Below, piece after piece: positions 23,019 through 33,999 of a stretch of 64,000 nt of DNA. The stretch comes from Symbiodinium natans. Lineage: Eukaryota > Sar > Dinophyceae > Suessiales > Symbiodiniaceae. The position numbers and the translations under genes are program-made. Within the stretch, counting starts at the first letter, position 1; each line of letters opens with the position of its first letter. A model generated the notes under the pieces. That model worked only from the letters and a program-made list of their open reading frames with translations. It made no database searches and had not been told where the DNA came from. Location of the stretch: assembly GCA_905221605.1 (NCBI GenBank), contig CAJNDS010000483.1, forward strand, positions 1-64,000, in the 5' to 3' direction.

Positions 23019-23675
23019 AAAATGGAGAGGCAGGATAGACCTATAGCCATAGACTATAGAACCTGGATCCCCTCTGTCCCCTGAGCCACAAAAACCCTCC
23101 CCGGCGCACTTTCGTGAGCCAAAAGTGCGCCGGAGAGGGTTTTCATCGTCATCCAAAATGGAGAGGCAGGATAGACCTATAGCCATAGACTGTAGAACTT
23201 GGATCCCCTCTGTCCCTGAGCCACGAAAACCCTCCCCGGCGCACTTTCGTGAGCCAAAAGTGCGCCGGAGAGGGTTTTTATCGTCATCCAAAATGGGAGA
23301 GGCAGGATAGACCTATAGCCATAGACTATAGAACTTGGATCCCCTCTGTCCCCTGAGCCACAAAAACCCTCTCCGGCGCACTTTCGTGAGCCAAAAGTGC
23401 GCCGGAGAGGGTTTTCGTCATCCTGAAAGGAGAGGCAGTATGGACCTATAGCCTGTCGCCAATATAGGCTATAGACACTTAGACTATAGAACTCCTTTTG
23501 GATCCCCTCTGTCCCTGAGCCACGAAAACCCTCCCCAGCGCACTTTCGTGAGCCAAAAGCGCGCCGGAGAGGGCTTCCATCATCCCGAATGGAGGGGCAG
23601 GATAGGCCTATAGCCTATATAAGCTATAGACTTATAGACCTTGGAACTCCTTTAGAGACTCTTTGTCCCCTGAGG
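23015..23675. repeat. Tandem hairpin minisatellite
   Basis: Five copies start at 23015, 23151, 23286, 23420 and 23582. Each has a unique half with CTATAGCC/TATAG motifs and a palindromic half. In the first copy the stem arms are 23091-23112 and 23121-23143 (CCCTCCCCGGCGCACTTT against its inverse) around an 8-bp loop. Copies are about 135 bp; the fourth is longer (162 bp). Confidence 0.9.
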
Positions 23676-23694
23676 AAAATGTCCACGTTGTGAA

Positions 23695-23930
23695 TAATGT
23701 CATTTTATGATTTATGAAGAATAGAATACTATGACAGTAAAAACACAATACAGCAATATAACAATATAGCAATATAACAAAATAACAAGATAACAAGCTA
23801 CCAATACAGCAAGATAACAATATAGCAGTATAACAATGAAATATGTACATATATATATATATATCACAAAATAACAGCATAACAAATATGAAAAATATAT
23901 AAAAACAACAGAAGATAATAAGAAAAAAAC
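23695..23930. repeat. AT-rich short tandem repeat
   Basis: Imperfect repeats of CAATATAA, ATAACAA and CAGCAATATAAC. No gene is recognised. Confidence 0.7.
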
Positions 23931-23949
23931 AACCTTGTTTTCATATGCT

Positions 23950-24146
23950 CCAGAACAAACTAGAACAGTTCCAGGGCGTACGTTTTTGGGGCAAAATCCC
24001 GAAACAAAGCGGAACTGTTCCGGAACTGTTCTGGAACTGTTCCGGGGCCTGGTTTTCTGCTCCGGAACAGACTAGAACTGTTCCAGGGCATGTTGTTTTG
24101 CACACTTTTTGACGGTACCCGGAACAGACTAGAACTGTTCCAGGGC
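23950..24146. repeat. Cluster of GGAACAG...CTGTTCC palindromes
   Basis: Near-identical motifs lie at 23951-23978, 24010-24049, 24061-24088 and 24119-24146. The consensus GGAACAGACTAGAACTGTTC has inverted arms GGAACAG/CTGTTCC, usually followed by AGGGC. Repeats of a palindromic site suggest a protein-binding cluster or a family of tiny foldbacks. Confidence 0.75.
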
Positions 24147-24269
24147 CTCCTCTTTCATGGCCTCTTTCATGGCCTCTGAAATGAATACAACCTTATAATA
24201 AAATACCTTCCAGTAAGTCCCCCCGAGTCCACTCCCAGAATAAACAATATAGCCCTCAAGGCCCAAACC

Positions 24270-24800
24270 AAAGCTTCTAAACCCTAAACAGCCCCAAACC
24301 AGCTAAACTTCTAAACAACCCTAATCTTCAAAACCCTAAAGCCAAACCCTAAAACACCCAGCCTAAACCCTAAACTAAACCTAAATCCGAAACCCTTAAG
24401 GTTTTGGGGGTTAGGGTGTTTTGTGTCGGGCTTTGGCCCGAACCCTGTGAAACCCCAAAACCCTAAACCCCCAAACCCTCAACCGTGTCCTTGAGTTTCT
24501 TGCACGGCCTATGTATGATTGCGCCCCGGCGGCCCCCCGACCGCCCCCTCCCCACCACCACTGCCACCACAGACCACCACCACGGACCACCACCACGGAC
24601 CACCACCACAGGACCACCACCACCACGGGACCACCACCACCACCACGGGACCCCCCCCCGCCTAGGGTTTAGGGGTTAGGGTTTAGGGTTTAGGGTTTAC
24701 GGTGTAGGGCTTAGGGTTTAGGGGTTTAGGGTTTAGGGTGTAGGGTTTAGGGTTTAGGGTTATATAAGGGTTTAGGGTTTAGGCTTGGTTTAGGGGAGAC
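24270..24800. repeat. Telomere-like cluster with strand switch
   Basis: Degenerate CCCTAAA units occupy 24270-24480 and TTTAGGG units 24663-24800. A CCACCACCAC/GGACCACCA simple repeat at 24540-24655 lies between them. The two arms are in inverted orientation. Confidence 0.85.
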
Positions 24801-24974
24801 TGTAGACCATGGGGGGGTGGGATACCTGGGGGGGGGGGGCGGAACGCACAGCGCACAACCATATATAGGGGTGGCCAAAAAGTTGAAAGACGACCTTGTC
24901 TAGGGTTTTGTAGTTGTTTTCAGCTTTCTTGTTGTTTTGTAAAAGCATTTTTCCGCTTAGCAACAATAGACAAG

Positions 24975-25556
24975 AGGTGAAACATCGTCACTAAAACGAC
25001 TAAGTAGTTTAAGAAATTTTTCGCCCGGCTTTGGTCACTAAAACGACTAACTACTTTAGGAAATGTGTCGCCCGGCTTTGGTCACTAAAGCGACTAACTA
25101 CTTTAGGACATGTGACGCCCGGTTTTGGTCACCAAAAACGACTAACTACTTTAGGACATGTGTCGCCCGGTTTGGTCACTAAAACGACGAACTAGTTTAG
25201 GAAATGTGTCGCCCGGTTTTGGTCTCAAAAACTACTAACTAATTTAGGAAAAAAGTGTCGCCCGGCTTTGGTCACTAACACGACACTAACTACTCTAGGA
25301 AATGTGTCGCCCGGCTTTGGCCACTAAAACGACTAACTACTTTAGGAATTGTGTCGCCCGGTTTTGGCCACTAAAACGACTAACTACTTTAGGAAATGTG
25401 TCGCCCGGCTTTGGCCACAGAAACGACTAACTAGTTTAGGAAATGTGTCGCCCGGTTTTGGCCACTAAAACAACTAACTACTGTAGGAAATGTGTCGCCC
25501 GGCTCTGGTCACCAAAACGACACTAACTACTTTAGGAAATGTGTTGCCCGGCCTCA
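24975..25556. repeat. 47-bp tandem array, about 12 copies
   Basis: The unit contains CACTAAAACGACTAACTACT, TTAGGAAATG and TGTCGCCCGG(C/T)TTTGGT. Copies are 46-49 bp apart, with point changes in most. The array contains no gene. Confidence 0.9.
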
Positions 25557-26345
25557 ATGTCCAAAACACATATTTGAGCAAAAGGGGCCAAAGCTGAAAG
25601 AGGCCACCCGCCACAACTGGGCTTTCGCCCAAAGTCATGTAGCTAAACAGGCCACCCCCCTTGAATGTCCAAAACATGTATTTGAACAAAAGGGGCCAAA
25701 ACTGAAAGAGGCCACCCGCCACAGCTGGGTTTTGCCCAAAGCCCTGTAACTAAAGAGGCCAGCCCTCTTCAATGTCCACACTCAAAAACAACATATTTAC
25801 GGAATCTCTTCCCAAATCTCTTCCCAAATCTGTTACTGTTACGGGCCATTTTGACAGTCACCCCTTCATAAAGAGGCCAGGGGGGGTGGCCTCTTTAGAT
25901 ACAGGACTGTGGGCGAAAGCCCACTTGTGGCAGGTGGCCTCTTTCAGCTTTGGCCCCCCCTACTCAAACATGTGCTTTGGACATTCAGGGGGGGGGGCCT
26001 CTTTAGGTACAGGACTGTGGGCGAAAGCCCACTTGTGGCAGGTGGCCTCTTTCAGCTTTGGCCCCCCCTACTCAAACATGTGCTTTGGACATTCAGGGGG
26101 GGTGTCCTCTTTAGGTACAGGACTTTGGGCGAAAGACCACTTGTGGCAGGTGGCCTCTTTCAGCTTTGGCCGGGTTCCTAAACCCTGAACCCTGAAAATA
26201 TTTACGGAATCTCTTCCCAAATCTGTTTCTGTCACGGGCCTGCGGGGGTCCCAATTTCCTGAACCCTAAAAATATTTACGGAATCTCTTCCCAAATCTGT
26301 TTCTGTTACGGGCCATTTTGACAGTTACCCCTTCATAAAGAGGCC
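25556..26345. repeat. Inverted array of about 110-117 bp units
   Basis: Two units run forward at about 25553-25769 (CAAAAGGGGCCAAAGCTGAA, AGAGGCCACCCGCCACA). Three run inverted at about 25862-26172 (GTGGCAGGTGGCCTCTTTCA). A third motif, ATTTACGGAATCTCTTCCCA, occurs at about 25796, 26200 and 26275. The layout is a large inverted repeat with a spacer of about 90 bp. Open frames across it are artefacts. Confidence 0.85.
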
Positions 26346-26872
26346 ATTGCCTGAAATAAGGTTTAGGGTTTAGGCCCATGCGCTTCTTGCTCCAGCTGAT
26401 TCTTGCTCCAGCTGACAGGAATGCTACTGTCCTATATGGTCAGACAGGGATACCAAGGAGCCAAGAATGAACATACTTTCACAGCCGTTGCCAGCGCTGC
26501 TGCTGCCACTTCCAAGACGACTTCTAACTAAGTGAAACGACTTCAAGCACCTAACCAGTACTATGGTATGTGCTATTGCCACTACCATCGCACCGTCTGG
26601 CCATTGCCAATACGACTCCAGCCGCCATGCATCCTCACACCCCATTTGCCTACTGCATAGGATGGTCCCCTGATCCGCTTGCCCGAGTGTTCCAAGGTGT
26701 TCCAAGGCAGCTTTTTGTCACTGATAGGTTGCCTCGTTGAAATCGTCCTGAGGGGCTGAACATGAAGCTCCAAGACCCCTGCCTCCCGTGCAGCCGCAAC
26801 GGCGGTGGCGGCGGCAAGGAGATCTGGCCTCTATCCACAACAATCGCTCGGCTCTCAAGCGCTGAGATCTTG

Positions 26873-26917
26873 GGGGTTTAGGGTTTAGGGTTTAGGGTTT
26901 AGGGTTTAGGGTTTAGT
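26873..26917. repeat. Short telomere-like repeat
   Basis: Six near-perfect TTTAGGG units. Confidence 0.9.
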
Positions 26918-26919
26918 TG

Positions 26920-29250
26920 ACCCCCAGTATAGATCCCCAAATACTAGGATCCCCTTATCATAAGGACCCCAATAAGGTACCCCGAATTTCGGAGACTCGG
27001 TCCTAAAACCCCTTGGCCTCGCGGCGGCGCTTGAAGCCGTGCCGGGGACCACACCAGCCCTCTCCTTCCGAAAAGCAATCGGAACGTGCATGGACCCCCG
27101 TAGTCTAGGGCTTACAGTGTTTGGGGTTGATATGTGGCATGTAGATGCATGTAACGTGAGTTCGCAGGGTTTGGGATTTAACGGATGATGAGCCGCCTTG
27201 CTTCTCCGGCGCCGATGAGCCGCATGCGCCCTCTGCTCGCGCCCGCTCTCGCTGCTCGCGCTGCGACGCTGGTGAGGCGGTGCGTTGGCCGGTGCGGAGG
27301 TGCGCCGGTTCACCTGAAGCGAGAGGTGCCGCCCGGTGCATGGGTGCGGCGGTGCGCCGGCGCGAAGCCGCGGGCACTTCGAATCGGCTTGGGGTCTAAG
27401 GTTCAGCTTGAGATTAAGGGTGTGGTTTAGGTGATCATTTGGGGCGTCGGGTTTGCGGGCCCGGTCTTGGGGAAGGAGAGGTGCGGAAAGTGAAGGCACT
27501 GAGCACATCTTCCGGAGGGTCTCGGAGGAGGGCATTGTGTGATGACAGACCATGCTGTACCATGTGTGGAAGGGGGGAGGCGCCAGACGCCCGACCATAT
27601 ACAACCAACGACCTACGACTGATGGCTTCTCCTCCTCCTCTCGTTGGAGCTCAGCCGCAATGGCTTCGTCATCCTTCCGTCAATCAAGGTTCTTCGTCTT
27701 CCGTTCCCTCTCTCCATAATTCAGTGGCTTGCGAACAGCACTGCTTGATGTGCCTTCGGTATCGGGTTCAGTGAAAGTCGCACTCTCAACAGCTCAAAGC
27801 TGAGAACCTCGACGTGTGCGAGGATGTCGGCCTGGCTCGCATCTTCCTGTCCCGCAGCCGCAGTGTTGGATTCAGCGGCATGCTGGGGGGATCTAACTCT
27901 CCTCACTCCTACTTCATTGCCAGTGCACGCTGTCCTGGCCCGACATCTGAAGAGGGGGGCCGCCCGAGGGAAAAGCCTGCAGTCACTACAGTCAATTTAG
28001 CACGTATAATAGCAGACCTAAGCCAAGCCATCAGGCATCTTCAGGCATTTTATCAGAAGCCTTGCAAGCAAAAATCCAAGGATGGCCCCCTGGCCTGGCT
28101 CGGGGGCTCCGACGCCTGGGCCTTTGCACAAGGCAGCGGGCGAGGCTGGGAGCTAAAGAAGCTGCTTACAGGTGATACAGTGCCCAAAGGAGGTCGGCCG
28201 GTGAAGGCTTCAAGGCTTCCTTGTCTCCTCATGGAGGTATGGTATATCCTGGGGCTATTGTGCTGAGAAGCTCATTCAAGCCGTCAAGAGCGAAACGCGT
28301 CAAAGGCATGCGTGTGGCCAAGCATGCGGACCCGCCCACCCAACTCGAATTCAAAAGCAGGATGACCGACTCGAAGCCAAAACAGAGCGAAACGTGACCC
28401 GACCAGCACTTCTCGTACAATCTGCCCCAAGCCCGGAGAGCCTGCAATACCGGCTTCATCTTCTTGTGTAGCCTTGGCCAGGCTGCAGATATGTTGAGCA
28501 GTCGCAGGCGGAACTGGATCATGCAATCAGGTGCAGGAAGGCAAGACAAAGCAGACAAACCTAGCCCTGCTACGTTCACTGCTAAGCTCGCCTGCGCGTG
28601 GTTTATCATGGTCTGCCTGGTCTTGCTATATAAGCACGGATGCAAACTGCCCCGTTGATCACGTTGAGCTTGATCGTCGAAAATTTGCAGAGGGCAGCAT
28701 TGGGGGGGGGAGCCGCCGAAACACACTCTAAAGTCCAAGCTCTCTTAAACGAGCGCCTCAGGACTCCGGATTGACTTCAGGTTGTAGGGTTTAGGGTTTG
28801 GGGTTTTCGGATGTAGCATGATGTAGCATGCCAGGCTTATTTCGGTGCTCAAGGCTTGGCAACTTGGGGCCGCGTAAGCCTTGGGGGGCTCACGGATGCT
28901 CATGGGCTTAGCAGCTTACGTTCACCCAAGAGGCCTAGAGACTGACGTGACTAACCTAAAGCGGTCACAGCGAGCTCAGGAGTGCCTCTTCCGCTCTTTC
29001 CTTAACTTCCACTGCACCGCGATGTGCTTTAAAGTCACAAGCGCACCCTTGACATGCAAAGCGTGGTTAGCACAAGTGCCAATTGGACTGACCGACTCTA
29101 TGGAGCTCAGCTGCTTGTTCCTCACCAGGAATGGCACCCAGCGAGTAGTCACAGCTCGAGCCCTGTGCGCAGTCGGTGTGTTTGAGAGAACTGCATGGGA
29201 TGCGTGGCCCGGGGTGGTAAGTTGGGTTGTCGGGCAATGGCACTGTATGA
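26920..29250. other. No recognised gene
   Basis: Open frames occur on both strands. A minus-strand stretch at 28240-28460 is protein-like in two frames (KPVLQALRAWGRLYEKCW or GLGQIVREVLVGSRFALFW). A short TTTAGGG block lies at 28786-28806. Confidence 0.3.
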
Positions 29251-29252
29251 TT

Positions 29253-29546
29253 TCAATCCTTCTTGCAACGCACCAGTGTTGCCGAACATGTTGGGGGCTC
29301 CGAGTTGTTTCGATTCCATGTAGATCCCCACAACATTGGACATTGATTCGACTTTTGTGAACTTTGTATGGCAGAAGACAATCGGGGCACGATGAAAAAA
29401 TGTATGCCGAAGAGGATGGCAAAGACCCCGTAGCAACAGTAGCCCAGCGCTAAGAGTTCTCCAGGTGATGCATTGTCTTGCTGCCATTTTCGAGCATGGT
29501 TGCCTTGAACCCAAGACGACCTTGAACGAAACCGCCAACTCCCCAC
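29253..29546 (-). CDS. Candidate membrane-protein exon
   Basis: The minus-strand frame has NHARKWQQDNASPGELLALG, then a hydrophobic helix YCCYGVFAILFGIHFFIVPR. A plausible acceptor (GTTCAAG) precedes GCAACCATG near 29501. It may be one exon of a membrane protein. No family is recognised. Confidence 0.35.
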   Translation of the reverse strand: MGSWRFRSRSSWVQGNHARKWQQDNASPGELLALGYCCYGVFAILFGIHFFIVPRLSSAIQSSQKSNQCPMLWGSTWNRNNSEPPTCSATLVRCKKD

Positions 29547-29753
29547 GTGACCATTGTGACCATCAGTCTTTCGGGGTTTGATATTTTTTTGTCATTGAAG
29601 ATCATTGAAGTATGAGAGCATGCCAGCGTTGCAGCAGAGGCTAGGCCCTTTTAGGCTGAGCACACAGCAACTTCACAATGAACAGCCACAAAGTTGAAGC
29701 CCTAAAGTTCATCCTGGTGGTTTGCCCAGCTTGTGCAATGTGGGAAGCTGACA

Positions 29754-29826
29754 GCCCTAAACCCTAAACCCTAAACCCTAAATCCCTAAATCCCTAAACC
29801 CTAAATCCCTAAATCCTAAACCCGTA
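29754..29826. repeat. Interstitial telomere-like repeat
   Basis: About nine CCCTAAA units, some expanded to CCCTAAAT. Confidence 0.9.
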
Positions 29827-30007
29827 AGCATGATAGCCATGCCAAGGATGCCAAGTGACCTCAAGTGGATCGAGAAGCGATGCGAAGTCTGCGCACGCCT
29901 GGCAAGAAGAAGAAAGTCGGTCCGAAGTTGCTCAACCCAACCTTCTTCTTTCAATATGACCATTAAACTGAAATCTCATACTTGTTATTAACGTGATGAC
30001 GACCATG

Positions 30008-33000
30008 CTAATTCTTAAAATTTTGCTGTGCCTGCACGCCATCTCGCGCCTCATTGCCAGTCTCAGGCTCTGCCACGAGGTCGAAGGAACGATTACGGTA
30101 GTCGCCTTACCCAGGGGAGTTCGACAAGCGCTAGAAATTCAGAAAGGGTTTAGGGCAGCTTGTCCCAACCAGACCTCCTCTAGGCAGTGGATATACTTGC
30201 CTGAGGGCTTCCTGCCCACTCCTACCACCCGAACTTGAGGGCGGTCATGGATGGGGCACTCAAGCTTCACCTCGTTCTCCAGGCGCTCCGACAGCAAAGT
30301 AAGAACTAGTCTGCGTCAGAGCGGCCGTGCAGTAAGCTTTGCAGAAGCACCTGGAACGATGCGGAGGGAAGGCGATCATGCATCACTTGCTGCCCGCTAC
30401 TTCTCAATAAACAATCTCAAAGGCTGTGCGCTGACGTCCTCCCCACGTTCACTGCCCAGGGCACTTCTGCCACGTCTTCGCGGGGGATTGACCGCGACTC
30501 AGTGGGCACCTTGTCGTCCATGCCCACTACCTGCAGCTAGACATATAGACATGCTGAAGCCTGAGCCATGCGAGCCCATGCCTGCGAGATGTGGATAACT
30601 AGCTGCTGCTGCTGCTGTGCAGTAGAGCTCGGCTTACGACAGCACAAGGCTCAGATATTGCAATAGATGCCGCGAAGCTGCCAAAGTCCTTTTGCCTCCC
30701 GGCTCGTTCAACAAGCCTGGAACGAGACATTTGGTCGAGTCAGGGGTTGTCCTCGCAACATCTTTTTTCATGCTTTCCTTCAGAAGAATGTGAAGCTTGC
30801 GCGTTTGTACTGGTCCATATAATTAGCATAGCCGGTTGGTCTTGTCTCTGGTTGCCTTGAAGGCGACAGAGCTCAGGACATTGGAAAGGAGAGAAAGATC
30901 GTACAATAGGTCCGTCCCGACGACATGTTTACAGCGTCTGCAGTTTTGAGACACGACCGTTTCATTCGCTCATCTCCCCATGCCAGTGGACTAGAATCCT
31001 TGAGGAACGTACCCAAGCCTCCGGGATGGACGATGGTGTAGGTAAGCCCAGAATCGATCAAGTACTTCTCTGCTTTCCTGGGGGCGAGCTGAGCTATGGT
31101 CATCCCTAAGATACACAAAGTTTCAGCACATCGACTGCCTTCTGCACACCTCAACATGCAATCATGATCTCTCGTCATCCTCTAACTACCTCATTTCAGT
31201 CATTTCGGATGGCACAATGTTGACGAGGCAGAGCACCGCTTCCAGAGGAGAATGCCTCCGCCACGGCCGTCGGTCGTCCGGCCGAAGCGATTGAGCATAT
31301 GGTCCTCTGCAAGCAAGCACGCTTGTGTTTTTGCTTAATTGCAGCAAAAGGGCTTAGGTGTCGTGAGGCTCCCGACCACGCAAGCACGCAAGGCAAAGCC
31401 GCAACACCGAACATACCTCATGCCAGATGACCACAAGCATGATCTATCGGAAGCTCTTGCAAGGCTCCGGGTTGGTTCCGCCCATCGAGCTGCAAATCGT
31501 CACGTGGCCCGCGCCAGCTGCCCGCGCGGCGTCGATCTGGGCCCTCCTGCATGGCAATGGTATGCAGCGCCCTTGACAGTCGGGTTTATACTTGGAGGGT
31601 TAGACAGAGAAGCTCGCGCGCAGCAGCAGGTCTCATCTCAAAGGTGAGCGAAGGGTTTTACAGCTAAGCCATGCTAATATATGCTAATCCACTCCCTGAG
31701 TGCCGAGAGCATGCGGAATTTACACAAGCTGCTCCGAAAGCCGAGGAAGCAAGGAATGTTGCATCTAAGTCTGTCCGAATGCGACGAGGGGCTGCGCCAA
31801 CCAATCCACCAAGTACGGCTGACCGTCAGGGAATCCTCAGCGGGAAGGGGTTCAGCTCTGTTTGGTGTCCTGATGTCATGGCACCAAGTGAATCTCGAAG
31901 TGTGTGGCGCCCTCAATTGACATACACAGGACAACTGCTAAGCTGAATGCTGCCAGAACTTGCGTCACTGTGCAGATGTCACAAGACCTCGCATCGCTTC
32001 AGTTCCAAGTAGCCCATATTGGGGCGCCCCGTTTCTGCGTTGATGCCGCCTGAGAATGTCAGAGACTTGAAACAAATTTGTCGCCGTATTCCAGAGAGGG
32101 GAAACAATTGGCAGCACAATCAAAACACACACCCACACAAAGTCCATTCCTTCATGGGGCTTGCTTCGGCCCAAGCAACAGCGGCAACATTCCCGCAAGT
32201 CCAGTGCAAATAGCTCTGGGTCGAGCAACCCAGCCTGTCGGCTTTACTTTGGCCGAACTTCCGATGACAAGCGCAGCACAGCCTCACAGGTCATTGCTGA
32301 ACTGCTCAAGCCTACAGACAGCTGACGGAAACACCCAGGCTGGCCTGCCAAGGCAGCCGCGAGTGCTCGACCGGCTGTGCCCTTTGGCTCTTTGGCAGCC
32401 TCTGCGTTCCAGCGCTGGGAATGGTACGCATGTCCCTGTTTGCAGCGATTGCTTCCACCATGCAGCCGTACTAGCGGTACTATTCAATTGATGGCATTTA
32501 AATTTGGTTCTTGCTGGACATCTGCATGGGAAGCGCTGCCTTCAGTTTCCTGGCTGCTACAGTACCAGGTTTCAACACCACTGACAGAGACTGGAACAAG
32601 ACTGCGCTTCAGACAGCTAGGGCTGAGGGGGCTAGGGATGAGGGGCCTCCACCAGGTCAACGACGATCACCTGCCGGCGGAGAAGTGTGCAAGTGCTGCT
32701 GTACATGTTCAAAGCAGCGTTTACTGGGAGTCAGTGCACGATGACTCTGTGCACTCGACCGTTGGGATTCGGCCCTCCAACTAGCAGAAAGTCTCAATAC
32801 AAATGCTCCCGAAACTATATACCATTTGAAAAATATACTACAATGCATCCATAAAAACTCATATACACATACAGGGGGTTTACCTAAATATTTCTACTCA
32901 TATTTGTTTATTTATGTGTTTGTCTATATTTATTTATTTATACTTATATTAGAATATATATATACATGTATGTACATACACTCTTTTCCTGGGATCTTCG

Positions 33001-33971
33001 ATAAACCCCCCAGCCTGCTCCGGCAACGCGCCAGAATCCTCCACCAGCGCCTCTCTGAGTCAGTTGAGGGCTTTGGACCGTTGCCTGTGGGTCCTTGCTT
33101 CTCTTTGGCGCGGGTTCCTACACAAGGTGCAGAAGACAGCGAACTGGTCAGGAACTCGATCTTTCTCAAGGTCTTGATGGTCTTGGTAGAAGTTGCAACA
33201 GTTCTGTGAGCGCATGAACACTTCGGCAACTCTTTATATCTTTCATGGCATAAGGAGATTTAGGTATGGACGCAACCTCCATGAAACTCCATGTACATCT
33301 GGCCACGAGGAAAAGAGGAGCCTGCTTAGAGCTCTCCGTGCGCGCAATTCCCACGGGGCTGAAGAGCTCGGGCCTGCGCGGAGCCAAACATGATCAGTAT
33401 GCGTATTGCCCAAAGGGGGCGGGGGGGGGGTACCCCGAACGTGCGCGAAAATACGATGGACATGATGGGAGCCTGCAAAGAAGTCGGCTGTAGTATGGTG
33501 CAGCATGGTGAGCCATGGTCACATCTTCACGACTGGCCTCCGAAGCATCTTGCGGAAGACGTGACCCCCGGTTTGCCCTCCTGTTTGCACCGAATGTCCG
33601 GGCTTGGGATTTTAGACTACTGTAGAGTGAAAGAGACTTGCACGCACATGGAACGTAGCTGCATGGTATGTATGACCAACGATTCGGGCTGCAAGTTCGG
33701 CCTCGCTTTGTACTTTACGGCACCAATGCCCTGCGCAGGACTTTTCATAGTCCTAAACTCCTAAACATCTGCATAGAGATCCGACGCATGCCCTACCGCC
33801 CGAGACCTACCTGCCCCAGTCACCGCAACCTTGATGGGCTCTGCCATGGCACCTGTCAGAGGCGGATGGAACGGGAGTGAAGGAAATGGGGGCCCACACA
33901 GCTTCCGGTGATCCCCAGCCTGGCGTACAAAGTGCCAGGGCGGCTGCCACCAAGACGAGGGCTCGGCCCAT
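30008..33971 (-). CDS. Atypical short-chain dehydrogenase/reductase (SDR_a5-like), about 15 exons
   Basis: Phase-consistent exons: 33971..33920, 33852..33811, 33580..33538, 33373..33322, 32049..31988, 31818..31793, 31546..31468, 31304..31237, 31077..31019, 30716..30682, 30530..30465, 30350..30323, 30105..30008. Exons near 32670..32647 (VIVVDLVE) and about 32282..32244 (CAALVIGSSAK) are tentative, and others may be missing there. Motifs in order: hydrophobic leader (MGRALVLVAAALALCTPG), IKVAVTGAGGQTGG (Rossmann nucleotide-binding loop), PVGIARTESSKQ, YLVDWLAQ, AQIDAARAAGAG, CSSMGGTNP, ILLWKRKAEKYLIDSGLTYT, HPGGLLNEPGG, VVGMDD, SIPREDVAEV, RSFDLVAEPE, TAG stop. This is the order of the At5g02240-type NAD(P)-binding SDR family. 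The substrate is unknown. The leader looks like a signal peptide, as in plastid or secretory targeting. Donors in the 12 joined introns are 7 GC, 4 GT and 1 GA. Confidence 0.88.
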
Positions 33972-33999
33972 GGTGGCGCCAGAAAGTGTTGAGGCAACT

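Noticed and set aside
23015..23675. CRISPR array
   Set aside because: The units are about 135 bp with internal hairpins and similar, not unique, spacers. The sequence is eukaryotic.
24119..24146. Steroid-receptor-like response element
   Set aside because: The similarity to AGAACAnnnTGTTCT is superficial, and dinoflagellates have no nuclear steroid receptors that I know of. The palindromes are reported only as such.
25474..26188. Repetitive proteins such as GLFQLWPPLLKH
   Set aside because: They are frames through the inverted satellite array on both strands, with no start context or flanking exon.
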